NCBI RefSeq assembly: GCF_016522075.1
Contig: NZ_JAEHFW010000001.1
Span: 1,054,001-1,118,000 of the forward strand
Direction of reading: 5' to 3'
Source of the DNA: Mucilaginibacter segetis
GTDB taxonomy: Bacteria > Bacteroidota > Bacteroidia > Sphingobacteriales > Sphingobacteriaceae
DNA length: 64,000 bases
The position numbers were made by a program, and so were the translations under genes. Below the pieces are notes generated by a model. It had not been told where the DNA came from, ran no database searches, and worked only from the letters and a program-made list of their open reading frames with translations. Within the stretch, counting starts at the first letter, position 1. Each line of letters starts with the position of its first letter. Of this stretch, positions 18,801-27,000 are shown piece by piece.

Positions 18801-19898
18801 TTATCCGGAAATGTGTGTATTTATCATACTAATATCGGGGCTGTTTCCTGTTTTTATGTAACAATTTGATGTTAAGTTTGCCATAGCCAGTGATAGCTCC
18901 GTGTTTAAGCCCGCTAATTGCCCTATGCAAAAGCCGGCGTTAAAATTATCGCCCGCACCTGTGGAAATTTTTGGCTCGGCTATAAACTCCGGTACATCTG
19001 TATAACAGCCTTTTTCATCCCATGCTAAGGATAATTTGGAGTTGTGAATGATGAGCGTATTGATCTTTAATCTGTTAAATAACTTATCACCAATTTCTTG
19101 GATGTTGTTGTCACGGCTGTCTCCAAATAGGTTGTTGTAGAGAATATTAGCCTCATTACGGTTAAGGCTGAGGGTTACTTTTCCGTAGTTGCCAAAATCT
19201 TCTATTAATTTTAATGCGGTTGTTATAGCCGCCGATTGCCGTTTAGAGCAGTCGGACAAGTCAAAGAAAAATTGCTTTGCAGGATGAACTGTGTGCCCCG
19301 TAAAAACATCTGTTAATAAACCTTGCCAAATATTATTGGAATAGTCCAGTTCACTCCAGTTAACCAGACACACCAGATCGGCGGAGCTGAATATCTCAGA
19401 CAGTGTTTCAATCCCTATAGCATTTTTGATGGTTTCCCAATCGGCATGATTCAAGTCGGTCATTTGTGCCAGCATCAGCTTGCCGTCAGTAAATTCCATA
19501 GCATTAGTAAAGCCGGGATTGGTAAAGCTATATAGTTTACAATTTTTATGCATCTGCGCAAAAGCCGCGCTTATAGATGGTACCCCAAATGCCCCGACAC
19601 AATTAATATTGCCGCCCATTTGTGCCATAGCGTTAGCCATTATAGGCATATTACCGCCCAGCTTTTGCATTAGTTCCTCGCTCTCCAGGCTAAAGCCCGA
19701 TCCGCTTTTGTTGCTGATGTAATCGCCGAATTCTTTTATGGTATTAAAATATACGGTGGTGCCATCCGTAGTTTTGTGGTTAACTACCTTTACAATGGAG
19801 TCCACAAATCCGTCAAATCCTGCTACGATCTTTTTTTTGGCTAAAACAGGAGCCGCTTGTCGCAGGGTTTCTTTTATATATTTTAATTTACCTGGCAT
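18801..19898 (-). CDS. PfkB family carbohydrate kinase
   Basis: The 365-residue protein has the ribokinase fold. The N-terminal sugar-binding stretch is IVAGFDGFVDSIVKVV, where FDGFVD replaces the usual GG signature. GGNMPIMANAMAQMGG follows, and the C-terminal ISTGAGDNFNAGF motif has the catalytic base at Asp317. The substrate is probably a ketose, hexose or amino-sugar phosphate intermediate of this operon. It lies only 5 bp downstream of the NagB-like gene, so the two are surely co-expressed, and fructose-6-phosphate or tagatose-type chemistry would fit. The unusual N-terminal motif suggests a divergent subgroup. Confidence 0.85.
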   Translation of the reverse strand: MPGKLKYIKETLRQAAPVLAKKKIVAGFDGFVDSIVKVVNHKTTDGTTVYFNTIKEFGDYISNKSGSGFSLESEELMQKLGGNMPIMANAMAQMGGNINCVGAFGVPSISAAFAQMHKNCKLYSFTNPGFTNAMEFTDGKLMLAQMTDLNHADWETIKNAIGIETLSEIFSSADLVCLVNWSELDYSNNIWQGLLTDVFTGHTVHPAKQFFFDLSDCSKRQSAAITTALKLIEDFGNYGKVTLSLNRNEANILYNNLFGDSRDNNIQEIGDKLFNRLKINTLIIHNSKLSLAWDEKGCYTDVPEFIAEPKISTGAGDNFNAGFCIGQLAGLNTELSLAMANLTSNCYIKTGNSPDISMINTHISG

Positions 19899-19903
19899 TA
19901 AAT

Positions 19904-20638
19904 TCAGGCTAAATGTTCCAATTCTGAAGCGGCATCCTCGTCTAACAAAATACGTGCAGCAGGTAGATTTTGTAAAATAGAAGCCGGTACATCCGTAGAA
20001 ATTTGCCCGTTTAACGCCTCATTAATGATGGATGCCTTTTTACTTCCTGAGGCTATAAGCACCGGGATTTTAGCTTCAGTTAAATGCTGGAGCCCCAGGG
20101 TTATACCCTGAGTCAATCTGGTTTCCTGCTTAAAATATTTTTGCCCTACGGTTACGGTTACCGGGTCAAGCTCCGACAGATGAGCATACAAATTAAATGG
20201 CGTGCCGGGTTCGTTTAAGCCCAGGTGCCCGTTCATTCCTATGCCTACTATCATCATATCCAATCCGCCCTTTTTAGCAATAAAATTATTAATTCGTTCA
20301 CATTCAGCTTTCAGATCATCTGCCTTAGCATTAAACAAGGTGATCTGGCTGTCGTTGATATTTAATTTATTAAAGAAGTTGGTATAAAGGTAATGCTTAC
20401 AGCTTCCCTCATTGGTTTCATCCATACCTACCCATTCGTCGAGCCCTATAAAGTGACATTTGTCCAACTTTATCTTACCCGCATTAGCATAGCTTATAAC
20501 ATGTTGCAGCATGCCGGTAGGCGATTCGCCAGATGGGAAACAAATAAGCGAATCGGGCTTGTTAACAAGCTGTTCAGCCACCAGATCGGCCGCCGCTCTT
20601 GACATTTTGTCGTAATTATTATAAATAGAAATTTTCAT
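19904..20638 (-). CDS. glucosamine-6-phosphate deaminase (NagB-like) / sugar-phosphate isomerase
   Basis: The 244-residue reading uses the ATG at 20638. An upstream GTG at 20659 would overlap the preceding gene. Motifs of the NagB/6-phosphogluconolactonase superfamily are clear: LICFPSGESPTGML, FIGLDEWVGMDETNEGS and MIVGIGMNGHLGLNEPG. The last has Asn where classical NagB has Asp in GIG-D-GH, so the deaminase activity should be treated with some caution. The expected reaction converts glucosamine-6-phosphate to fructose-6-phosphate and ammonia. Located 2 bp after the Gfo/Idh/MocA gene and 5 bp before the PfkB kinase, it is central in the operon. Confidence 0.83.
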   Translation of the reverse strand: MKISIYNNYDKMSRAAADLVAEQLVNKPDSLICFPSGESPTGMLQHVISYANAGKIKLDKCHFIGLDEWVGMDETNEGSCKHYLYTNFFNKLNINDSQITLFNAKADDLKAECERINNFIAKKGGLDMMIVGIGMNGHLGLNEPGTPFNLYAHLSELDPVTVTVGQKYFKQETRLTQGITLGLQHLTEAKIPVLIASGSKKASIINEALNGQISTDVPASILQNLPAARILLDEDAASELEHLA

Positions 20639-20640
20639 AA

Positions 20641-21726
20641 TTATTTGGCGTTCAGCCACAGGTCTACAGGTTTATTAACTTTTGAAGAAAATGGCAGATT
20701 TATCTTTTTACCTTCCCCTGCTGATGCATAGGCGGCATAGATCATCTCCAGCACGGCGCGCCCGTCTTCACCGGTAACTAATGGCATTTTATCCTCACGT
20801 ACGCATTCAATAAAATGCTTCAATTCATGCGGATAGCCTTGATTAAACACTTCCTCAAATATGGTGAAGGTCCAACCGGCAGTAGTATCGGCTTTTTCCA
20901 TAGCATAACCGTAACCCTCGCGGCTGTAGGTAACAGCGGAATTTCCCATAAACAGATCGGCATAAATAACACCTCCTGTACCGTAAATTTCGCAACGATC
21001 ATCCATGCCGCCATGTTTGGCCCAACTGTTTTCGGCTACGCAGGTAACACCGTTCTCCAGTTCTACCACCACAACCGCGTTATCCTCGCCCTTGGTGCGC
21101 CCTTTATGAAAAACGGTAGCCATAGTGGCGTAAACACTTTTAACTTTGGCGTGGCCCGTCATCCACCTAAACCAACCTAATGCATGGCAGCCCATATCCA
21201 TTAACACCCCGCCGCCTGCCAGTTCAATATCATAAAACCAATCGGTATGCGGGCCCGAGTGCTTTTCTGATTGTTTAAGCATGTAAACCTCACCAACTGC
21301 GCCCTCTTTTACCAAGTGCCTTGCACGTTCGTATTTTGGCGCGAAACATAGCTCTTCTGCATACATTAGTTTTACGTTTTGCTGCTTGCAAACGGCTATC
21401 ATTTCGTCAGCCTCTTCTAAGGTTACAGCAAGTGGTTTTTCAATAATAATGTGCTTACCTGCCCTGGCAGCTTTAATAGTCACTTCGGCATGTAAGTAAT
21501 TCGGCAGGCAAATATCAACCACCTCACAATCGCTTGCGGCTAAAAGCTCGTCTACATCACTAAACCAGTTTGGTATGTTATATTTTTCAGCAAATGCCTT
21601 TGCTTTTTCCGGATTGCGGGCATAAACCGCCACCACTTCCGCCTCGGGTATAAAGCGGTGGTACGATTCCATGTGTACATCGGTAATAAATCCCGCTCCT
21701 AATATGGCTACTTTTGTTCTGGTCAT
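20641..21726 (-). CDS. Gfo/Idh/MocA family NAD(P)-dependent sugar oxidoreductase
   Basis: The 361-residue protein starts with a Rossmann nucleotide-binding motif (VAILGAGFITDVHMESY). It contains the family signature EKPLAVTLEEADEMI, where the Lys is the usual catalytic or cofactor-contacting residue, then GGGVLMDMGCHALGWFRW with the substrate-site His. Members oxidise or epimerise cyclitols and sugars, including 3-keto sugar interconversion. The gene follows the SGNH hydrolase by 2 bp and precedes the NagB-like gene by 2 bp, an extremely compact operon. No signal peptide is seen, so it is cytoplasmic. Confidence 0.9.
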   Translation of the reverse strand: MTRTKVAILGAGFITDVHMESYHRFIPEAEVVAVYARNPEKAKAFAEKYNIPNWFSDVDELLAASDCEVVDICLPNYLHAEVTIKAARAGKHIIIEKPLAVTLEEADEMIAVCKQQNVKLMYAEELCFAPKYERARHLVKEGAVGEVYMLKQSEKHSGPHTDWFYDIELAGGGVLMDMGCHALGWFRWMTGHAKVKSVYATMATVFHKGRTKGEDNAVVVVELENGVTCVAENSWAKHGGMDDRCEIYGTGGVIYADLFMGNSAVTYSREGYGYAMEKADTTAGWTFTIFEEVFNQGYPHELKHFIECVREDKMPLVTGEDGRAVLEMIYAAYASAGEGKKINLPFSSKVNKPVDLWLNAK

Positions 21727-21728
21727 TT

Positions 21729-22412
21729 TTATAAGTATTTCATTTTTTTAAGATAGTTTACCCACACCTCGTAACCGGCCTGCCTTAAATGCAAACCTTC
21801 AACTGTATATTTTTTATCCATACGGTGATTGGCATCCATAAACACGGGGCCAAGATCAATATAGGTGTAATTTAAGGCTGTTGCATTTTTCTGTAACAGA
21901 TGGTTTACGAGTGGTATATGTTCTGCTTTGTCGTAATGCTGCGGAAAACCCTGTATAGCGGGATTAATGGGTAACACGCTTTGTACGTAAATTTTGGTTG
22001 CCGGGCTTTTTTGGTGTACCCGTTTAACTATTTTAAACATATTATCGGCAATAACAGAGTCAGGGATATCCTTGCCAATATCATTTATTCCTAACAGGAT
22101 AAAAAGTTTATCGGGCTGCCGGTTGGTCACATCATCAAGCCGGCGCAAGGCGCCAAAAGTAATGTCGCCGCCAATACCTCGGTTAAGCACGGTGGTATCA
22201 TTCAGTAGCTTTTGCCAATTGCCGCCTTCGGTAATGCTGTTACCAAAAAAAATAATGCCGCCGTGTGTCATGGGTTGCTTGCTGAAAAACTGTAGCCTGT
22301 CAACCGTGTGCTCCGGAATAAAGGGTATGGTATCATATAGATTTTGATGAGTTGGATGATCTTGCGCCACAGCAAAAAATGGTAGCAGCACAAAAAACAT
22401 TAAGTACTTCAT
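21729..22412 (-). CDS. secreted SGNH/GDSL hydrolase (carbohydrate esterase-like)
   Basis: The 227-residue protein has a signal peptide (MKYLMFFVLLPFFAVAQ). The four SGNH blocks are present: block I FFGNSITEGGNW with the nucleophilic Ser, block II GIGGDITFG with the oxyanion Gly, block III LLGINDIG with Asn, and block V DGLHLRQAGY with the Asp-His pair. Such enzymes remove acetyl or other acyl groups from sugars in the periplasm. It is the first gene of the six-gene sugar operon, with a TTG-N19-TACATTTT promoter 35-64 bp upstream. De-esterification of a decorated glycan before uptake or oxidation is the likely role. Confidence 0.88.
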   Translation of the reverse strand: MKYLMFFVLLPFFAVAQDHPTHQNLYDTIPFIPEHTVDRLQFFSKQPMTHGGIIFFGNSITEGGNWQKLLNDTTVLNRGIGGDITFGALRRLDDVTNRQPDKLFILLGINDIGKDIPDSVIADNMFKIVKRVHQKSPATKIYVQSVLPINPAIQGFPQHYDKAEHIPLVNHLLQKNATALNYTYIDLGPVFMDANHRMDKKYTVEGLHLRQAGYEVWVNYLKKMKYL

Positions 22413-22446
22413 AAATTGGTTTATTGATGGAAGCTAAAAATACAAT

Positions 22447-22476
22447 AAAATGTACGAATAGCTAAAACGGATGCAA
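22447..22476 (-). promoter_or_regulatory. promoter of the sugar operon (minus strand)
   Basis: Read on the minus strand, TTG (22474-22476), a 19-bp gap and TACATTTT (22447-22454) match the Bacteroidota TTG-N19-TAnnTTTG consensus with one mismatch in the last base. It is 35 bp upstream of the SGNH gene start. Confidence 0.55.
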
Positions 22477-22493
22477 TATGATTTATTGATCCA

Positions 22494-22521
22494 TAAAAAA
22501 GGCCTGCCGAAGCAAGCCTTT
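22494..22521 (-). terminator. Rho-independent terminator after the phosphohexomutase gene
   Basis: On the minus strand, a 9-bp stem with one mismatch (22498-22506 with 22513-22521) is followed by a run of six T. It separates the phosphohexomutase from the sugar operon. Confidence 0.8.
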
Positions 22522-22540
22522 AAATTATTTAAAACGGATG

Positions 22541-23956
22541 TTATTTTTGTAACAGGTCTGCTTTTACAATGTCCAATATTTTTATGGATTCGGCAGTTGA
22601 AGGTGCCTCGGCATAAACGCGTAATACAGGCTCAGTCCCCGATGGACGTATCATCACCCAGCTATCATCCTCGAAAAAGAATTTAAATCCGTCCAGATCT
22701 TCAGTTTTCACCACTTTAAGGTTACCAAAGCCGGTATATTTACCTGATTTAGCGTTGCTGATGATCTGTTGTTTTAATTCTTCGGTTACGTGCAGGTCAT
22801 AACGCTCTACGGCGAACTTGCCAACTACGTCATAAATTTCCTGTACCAGATCACTTAAGCTACGGCCCGTTTTGGCCATAAACTCCCATATCATTAAGCC
22901 AATCCAAATACCGTCACGTTCAGGTATGTGGCCGTTTACAGCTATACCGCCGGATTCTTCGCCACCTACCATAAACGGATTGCCGGAATTTACAATCAGA
23001 TCGCAGATATATTTAAATCCTATTTTGGTTACAGTGTTATTAAGACCGTAGGCATCGCATAATTTCTGTATCTTACTGGTACATGAGAAGGTGGAGTACA
23101 CCTCGCCCTTTTCGCCTTTTACCTTATACATGTAATGTATCAGCAGCAATAATATATGGTGAGAATCAACAAACGTGCCGTTAGCGTCATATAAACCAAT
23201 ACGGTCGGCATCACCATCGGTAACCAAACCCGATGCAATTTCGCCTTCTGATAGTTTTATCAGTTCTTCAAACTCCTGCAGGTTGCGTTGTATCGGTTCC
23301 GGTGCCTGTCCTTCAAAACCCGGGTTATGATCGCAGTGCAGAAAGGTAATATCAGGGAAAAGACGGCGCATTACATTTTGCCCTGCACCGTACATAGCAT
23401 CATAAGCCCAGTTTAATCCGCTATCGCGTATGGCAGCAATATCGAAGCTTTTTTCGGCATGTTCAACATACATATCTTCCATGTTCACAAACTCTACCAA
23501 GCCATCGGTTACATAATCGGTAACCGATTTTAATTTAAGGTCTATAGTATCAGGAATTTTAGCTTCTACTTTTTCAATATCATCCGGGGTAGCCGGGCCG
23601 CCGTAATGGGCCTTTATTTTATAACCATTGTAAGCAGGTGGGTTATGGCTTGCGGTAATTATGATACCCGCCGACGCTTCTTTACGAACTGTTGCCAATG
23701 ATATCATTGGTGTTGATACGAACAGATCTTCAGCACGAAATACTTTTATCCCTTCGGATGCAAGTACGCAGGTGGTGACATCTGCAAACATGGGGCCGGC
23801 AAATCGCGGATCGCTGCCAACAACTGCTGTAGGGTTATCAAAATTTTCTTTTAGCCATAGTGCTGTCGCATAAGCTACTCTTTTAACATTTTCAACGGTA
23901 AAGTCATCGGCAATAATGGCTCTCCAGCCGTCGGTTCCAAATTTTATTTTTATCAT
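22541..23956 (-). CDS. phosphoglucomutase / phosphomannomutase (alpha-D-phosphohexomutase)
   Basis: The 471-residue enzyme shows all four family motifs: the phosphoserine loop GIIITASHNP with Ser103, the metal loop VTDGDADRIGLYD, the sugar-specificity loop VGGEESGGI, and the phosphate-binding loop RPSGTEPVLRVY near the C-terminus. It interconverts hexose-1- and hexose-6-phosphates in the cytoplasm and so links glycolysis to envelope sugar and trehalose precursors. Glucose versus mannose preference cannot be set from the sequence alone. The gene is monocistronic: its own terminator follows, and it is divergent from lysC over 89 bp. Confidence 0.9.
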   Translation of the reverse strand: MIKIKFGTDGWRAIIADDFTVENVKRVAYATALWLKENFDNPTAVVGSDPRFAGPMFADVTTCVLASEGIKVFRAEDLFVSTPMISLATVRKEASAGIIITASHNPPAYNGYKIKAHYGGPATPDDIEKVEAKIPDTIDLKLKSVTDYVTDGLVEFVNMEDMYVEHAEKSFDIAAIRDSGLNWAYDAMYGAGQNVMRRLFPDITFLHCDHNPGFEGQAPEPIQRNLQEFEELIKLSEGEIASGLVTDGDADRIGLYDANGTFVDSHHILLLLIHYMYKVKGEKGEVYSTFSCTSKIQKLCDAYGLNNTVTKIGFKYICDLIVNSGNPFMVGGEESGGIAVNGHIPERDGIWIGLMIWEFMAKTGRSLSDLVQEIYDVVGKFAVERYDLHVTEELKQQIISNAKSGKYTGFGNLKVVKTEDLDGFKFFFEDDSWVMIRPSGTEPVLRVYAEAPSTAESIKILDIVKADLLQK

Positions 23957-24000
23957 TTTAGATATAAGTGGTTTAAAATCCTATTTTTAGCGCCTCGAAT

Positions 24001-24020
24001 ATTGATACAAGAATATCAAT
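24001..24020. promoter_or_regulatory. inverted repeat between the divergent phosphohexomutase and lysC genes
   Basis: ATTGATA-N6-TATCAAT is a perfect 7-bp inverted repeat with a 6-bp centre, 26 bp before the lysC start. It could be an operator serving either gene. No regulator is suggested by the sequence. Confidence 0.35.
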
Positions 24021-24045
24021 CATTTATGGTAAACAGAAACAAATA

Positions 24046-25356
24046 ATGAAAGTTTTAAAATTTGGCGGAACATCGGTCGGTAGTCCCGCCCGTATGCAAA
24101 AGCTGCTGGATATAATAAATCCTTCCGAAAGGCAGATCGTAGTGCTCTCGGCAGTATCCGGAACTACCAATAGTTTAGTAGAGATCAGTCAGGCATATAT
24201 GGCTGATGATAAGGTAAAAGCGGCACAACTTATCTCCATATTAAAAGAAAAATATCAGGTTTTTATAGAAGAACTATTTAATAAGCCGGAGTTTTTAGCG
24301 CAAGCGCAGGGGATCATAGATCATCATTTTTGGTTGCTGAGCAATTTAGCTAATGATCTGTTTACTTCCATAGAAGAAAAAATAATTTTAGCGCAGGGTG
24401 AGTTGCTGTCAACTACGCTGTATCATATTTATTTGAAAGAAATAGATGTTCCGTCGGTTTTACTACCCGCTCTTGATTTTATGAAGACCGATGAGGATAG
24501 CGAACCAGTTGTGGAACATATTACTAATGAACTTACACCCTTGCTTGAAAAACACCCGGACAATAACCTGTTTATAACGCAGGGTTATATTTGCCGCAAC
24601 GCTTTTGGCGAAATTGATAATCTGCGTCGTGGCGGTAGCGATTACACTGCCTCGTTGATAGGGGCGGGAATAAGAGCCGAAGAAGTGCAGATATGGACTG
24701 ATATTGACGGCATGCACAATAACGATCCGCGGATTGTTAGTAATACCAAACCTATTGCCCAACTGTCATTTGATGAGGCTGCCGAACTGGCTTACTTTGG
24801 CGCTAAAATACTGCACCCGCAAAGTGTTTTTCCGGCACAGCGCTATAAAATACCGGTACGTTTGTTAAATACCATGGATCCGCAGGCCGCAGGTACATTG
24901 ATAACCAACACCAGCGAAACCGACAAAATAAAATCTATAGCAGCAAAGGACGGTATTACTGCCATTAAGATACAAAGCAGCCGCATGTTATTGGCTCATG
25001 GTTTTTTAAGACGGGTTTTTGAAGTATTTGAACGCTATCGTACTTCAATTGATATGATCACTACATCAGAAGTAGCTGTATCATTAACTATTGACGACAC
25101 TACCTATCTGGGGGAGATATCGGCGGAGCTTGCTGCGTTTGGTTCGGTTGAGGTGGATGTTAACCATACCATCGTTTGTGTTGTGGGTGATTTTGGTGCC
25201 GAAAAACACGGTTATGCCGCGCGCGTGCTGGAATCATTGAAGCATATCCCCATTCGCATGATATCATACGGTGGCAGCGACCATAATATGTCGTTACTAT
25301 TAAAAACAGAAAATAAAGTAGAAGCATTAAGAAGCCTGCACAGCAGGTTGTTTTAA
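24046..25356 (+). CDS. lysC: aspartate kinase
   Basis: The 436-residue monofunctional enzyme begins with the kinase motif VLKFGGTSVGSPARM. RRGGSDYTASLIGA and EVQIWTDIDGMHNNDPR bind aspartate and nucleotide, and DEAAELAYFGAKILHP follows. About 130 residues at the C-terminus form tandem ACT regulatory modules (IKSIAAKDGITAIKIQS, IDMITTSEVAVSLTI), so feedback control by lysine or threonine is expected. It makes aspartyl phosphate, the first step toward lysine, threonine and methionine. lysA follows 81 bp later on the same strand, so both probably serve diaminopimelate and lysine formation. Confidence 0.93.
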   Translation: MKVLKFGGTSVGSPARMQKLLDIINPSERQIVVLSAVSGTTNSLVEISQAYMADDKVKAAQLISILKEKYQVFIEELFNKPEFLAQAQGIIDHHFWLLSNLANDLFTSIEEKIILAQGELLSTTLYHIYLKEIDVPSVLLPALDFMKTDEDSEPVVEHITNELTPLLEKHPDNNLFITQGYICRNAFGEIDNLRRGGSDYTASLIGAGIRAEEVQIWTDIDGMHNNDPRIVSNTKPIAQLSFDEAAELAYFGAKILHPQSVFPAQRYKIPVRLLNTMDPQAAGTLITNTSETDKIKSIAAKDGITAIKIQSSRMLLAHGFLRRVFEVFERYRTSIDMITTSEVAVSLTIDDTTYLGEISAELAAFGSVEVDVNHTIVCVVGDFGAEKHGYAARVLESLKHIPIRMISYGGSDHNMSLLLKTENKVEALRSLHSRLF

Positions 25357-25437
25357 TTAAACAAAAGCAATATGCAAAGTAGAAGGTGGCAAAGAGTTTG
25401 CTGACTTTTGAACTTTTAATTTTGACTTATTAATACA

Positions 25438-26595
25438 ATGTTCAATAAAGATATAACAGAACGTTTTAAAGGAATAGAAACTCCTTTTTATTATTATGAT
25501 ACAGATGTGTTACGCAAAACGCTTGATGCCTGCCGGGATGCGTCTGTAAAGCATGGCTTTCATGTTCATTATGCCATGAAGGCCAATTTTAACCCAAAAG
25601 TAATTGACATGGTGCAGAGTTATGGCTTTGGTGCCGATTGTGTTAGCGGAAACGAGGTTAAAGCAGCTATTGAACATGGTTTTGATAAGGGTAAGGTTGT
25701 TTTTGCGGGGGTAGGCAAATCTGACAAGGAAATAAATATGGCGCTTGATGCGGATATATTTTGTTTCAATGTGGAATCTGTGCAGGAGTTGGAGATCATT
25801 AATGATCTGGCAGCTGCCAAAAATAAAACAGCCGGTATTGCTATACGCATTAATCCGAATGTTGATGCGCACACTCATCACTTTATTACTACCGGGCTCG
25901 ATGAAAATAAATTTGGTATAAACACCTGGCAATTGAATGATGTTGCCGATATGCTGCGCAAATGCGCTAACCTGCATTTTTTAGGCATTCATTTTCACAT
26001 CGGTTCCCAAATAACCGATATGGAGGTTTATAAAAGTCTTTGCATTCGTATTAATGAGATGCAGGACTGGTTCGAGAATCATGGCTTTCCGGTAAAAATA
26101 TTAAATACCGGCGGCGGACTCGGGGTAGATTACCATCATCCGGATACCAACGGAATTGCCGATTTTGAAAGCTATTTTGAAGTGTTTAGTAAATTCCTGC
26201 ATGTAAAACCCGGTCAGGAGGTGCATTTTGAATTGGGGCGTGCCTTAGTAGCACAGTCAGCTGCATTAATATCGAGAGTGTTGTATGTGAAAAACGGACT
26301 TAAACGGAATTTTTTGATACTGGACGCGGGCATGACTGAACTTATGCGGCCCATGCTTTACCAGGCATACCATGAAATAGAAAACCTGACCCGTAACGAA
26401 AGCACGGAGCAAACCATAAAATATGATGTGGTAGGGCCGATATGCGAGAGCACAGATTGTTTCAGAAAAGACGTTGATTTACCTCAATCATACCGTGGCG
26501 ATTTGATAGCAGTACGTACTGCCGGTGCTTATGGCGAAGTAATGGCATCCGGTTATAACCTGCGCGACCACGCAATGTCGGTATACTCACAATAA
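25438..26595 (+). CDS. lysA: diaminopimelate decarboxylase
   Basis: The 385-residue protein is a fold-type III PLP enzyme. HVHYAMKAN supplies the PLP-binding Lys48, GADCVSGNEVKAA and HFHIGSQITDM follow, and GGGLGVDY is the phosphate-binding glycine loop. The second domain has ELGRALVAQ, FLILDAGM and the active-site GPICESTDCF with its cysteine. It decarboxylates meso-diaminopimelate to lysine in the cytoplasm. It lies downstream of lysC with an 81-bp spacer lacking a terminator, so the pair probably forms a lysine operon. A hairpin terminator is found only 160 bp after the stop. Confidence 0.93.
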   Translation: MFNKDITERFKGIETPFYYYDTDVLRKTLDACRDASVKHGFHVHYAMKANFNPKVIDMVQSYGFGADCVSGNEVKAAIEHGFDKGKVVFAGVGKSDKEINMALDADIFCFNVESVQELEIINDLAAAKNKTAGIAIRINPNVDAHTHHFITTGLDENKFGINTWQLNDVADMLRKCANLHFLGIHFHIGSQITDMEVYKSLCIRINEMQDWFENHGFPVKILNTGGGLGVDYHHPDTNGIADFESYFEVFSKFLHVKPGQEVHFELGRALVAQSAALISRVLYVKNGLKRNFLILDAGMTELMRPMLYQAYHEIENLTRNESTEQTIKYDVVGPICESTDCFRKDVDLPQSYRGDLIAVRTAGAYGEVMASGYNLRDHAMSVYSQ

Positions 26596-26758
26596 AGCTA
26601 AATGTTATTTATGGGAATTTAATCACTAAAAAACTGCCCTGCTATTTTTATCCGTATATACTGTATACTTTCAGGATACTTGTAATTTATTGTCGGTAAA
26701 ATATAGCTAAAAAGTATGATACGGTATTATGGTTTATATTGTATCTGGTGGTTTTAGC

Positions 26759-26790
26759 AAAGCCCTTTAGCATTTGCTTAGGGCTTTTTT
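26759..26790 (+). terminator. Rho-independent terminator downstream of lysA
   Basis: The outer stem AAAGCCCT / AGGGCTTT (26759-26766 with 26780-26787) can extend inward with AGCA/TGCT across a bulge. A run of six T follows. Confidence 0.8.
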
Positions 26791-26934
26791 GCAATATTCA
26801 ACTTTTTTAAACTTCCCCTGATTATTTTTTCGTCTGATTTTGTAACATATTATTTACTCACAAACCGAGTTTATTTATGTTACGTATTTCGAGTAATATT
26901 ATCTATATTTAATAATAATTATCGTTAATATTAA

Positions 26935-26961
26935 TTAATTAAACATTTAGTGTTTAATTAA
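26935..26961. promoter_or_regulatory. 11-bp perfect inverted repeat upstream of the GAF-PAS gene
   Basis: TTAATTAAACA-N5-TGTTTAATTAA, ending 39 bp before the start codon. There is no T-run after it in either direction, so an operator is more likely than a terminator. The protein that would bind is unknown. Confidence 0.45.
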
Positions 26962-27000
26962 GGTGTTAAATAATAATCTATTCCTTATAATCACAACATA

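Larger units (their letters stand above)
26596..27000. other. 405-bp intergenic region between lysA and the GAF-PAS gene
   Basis: No open reading frame with coding character is visible. The first 160 bp are AT-rich and run to a terminator at 26759-26790, so they are either a long lysA 3' untranslated region or the body of a small RNA. The second half is very AT-rich and holds a strong palindrome at 26935-26961 upstream of the next gene. No tRNA or riboswitch shape was recognised. Confidence 0.6.
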
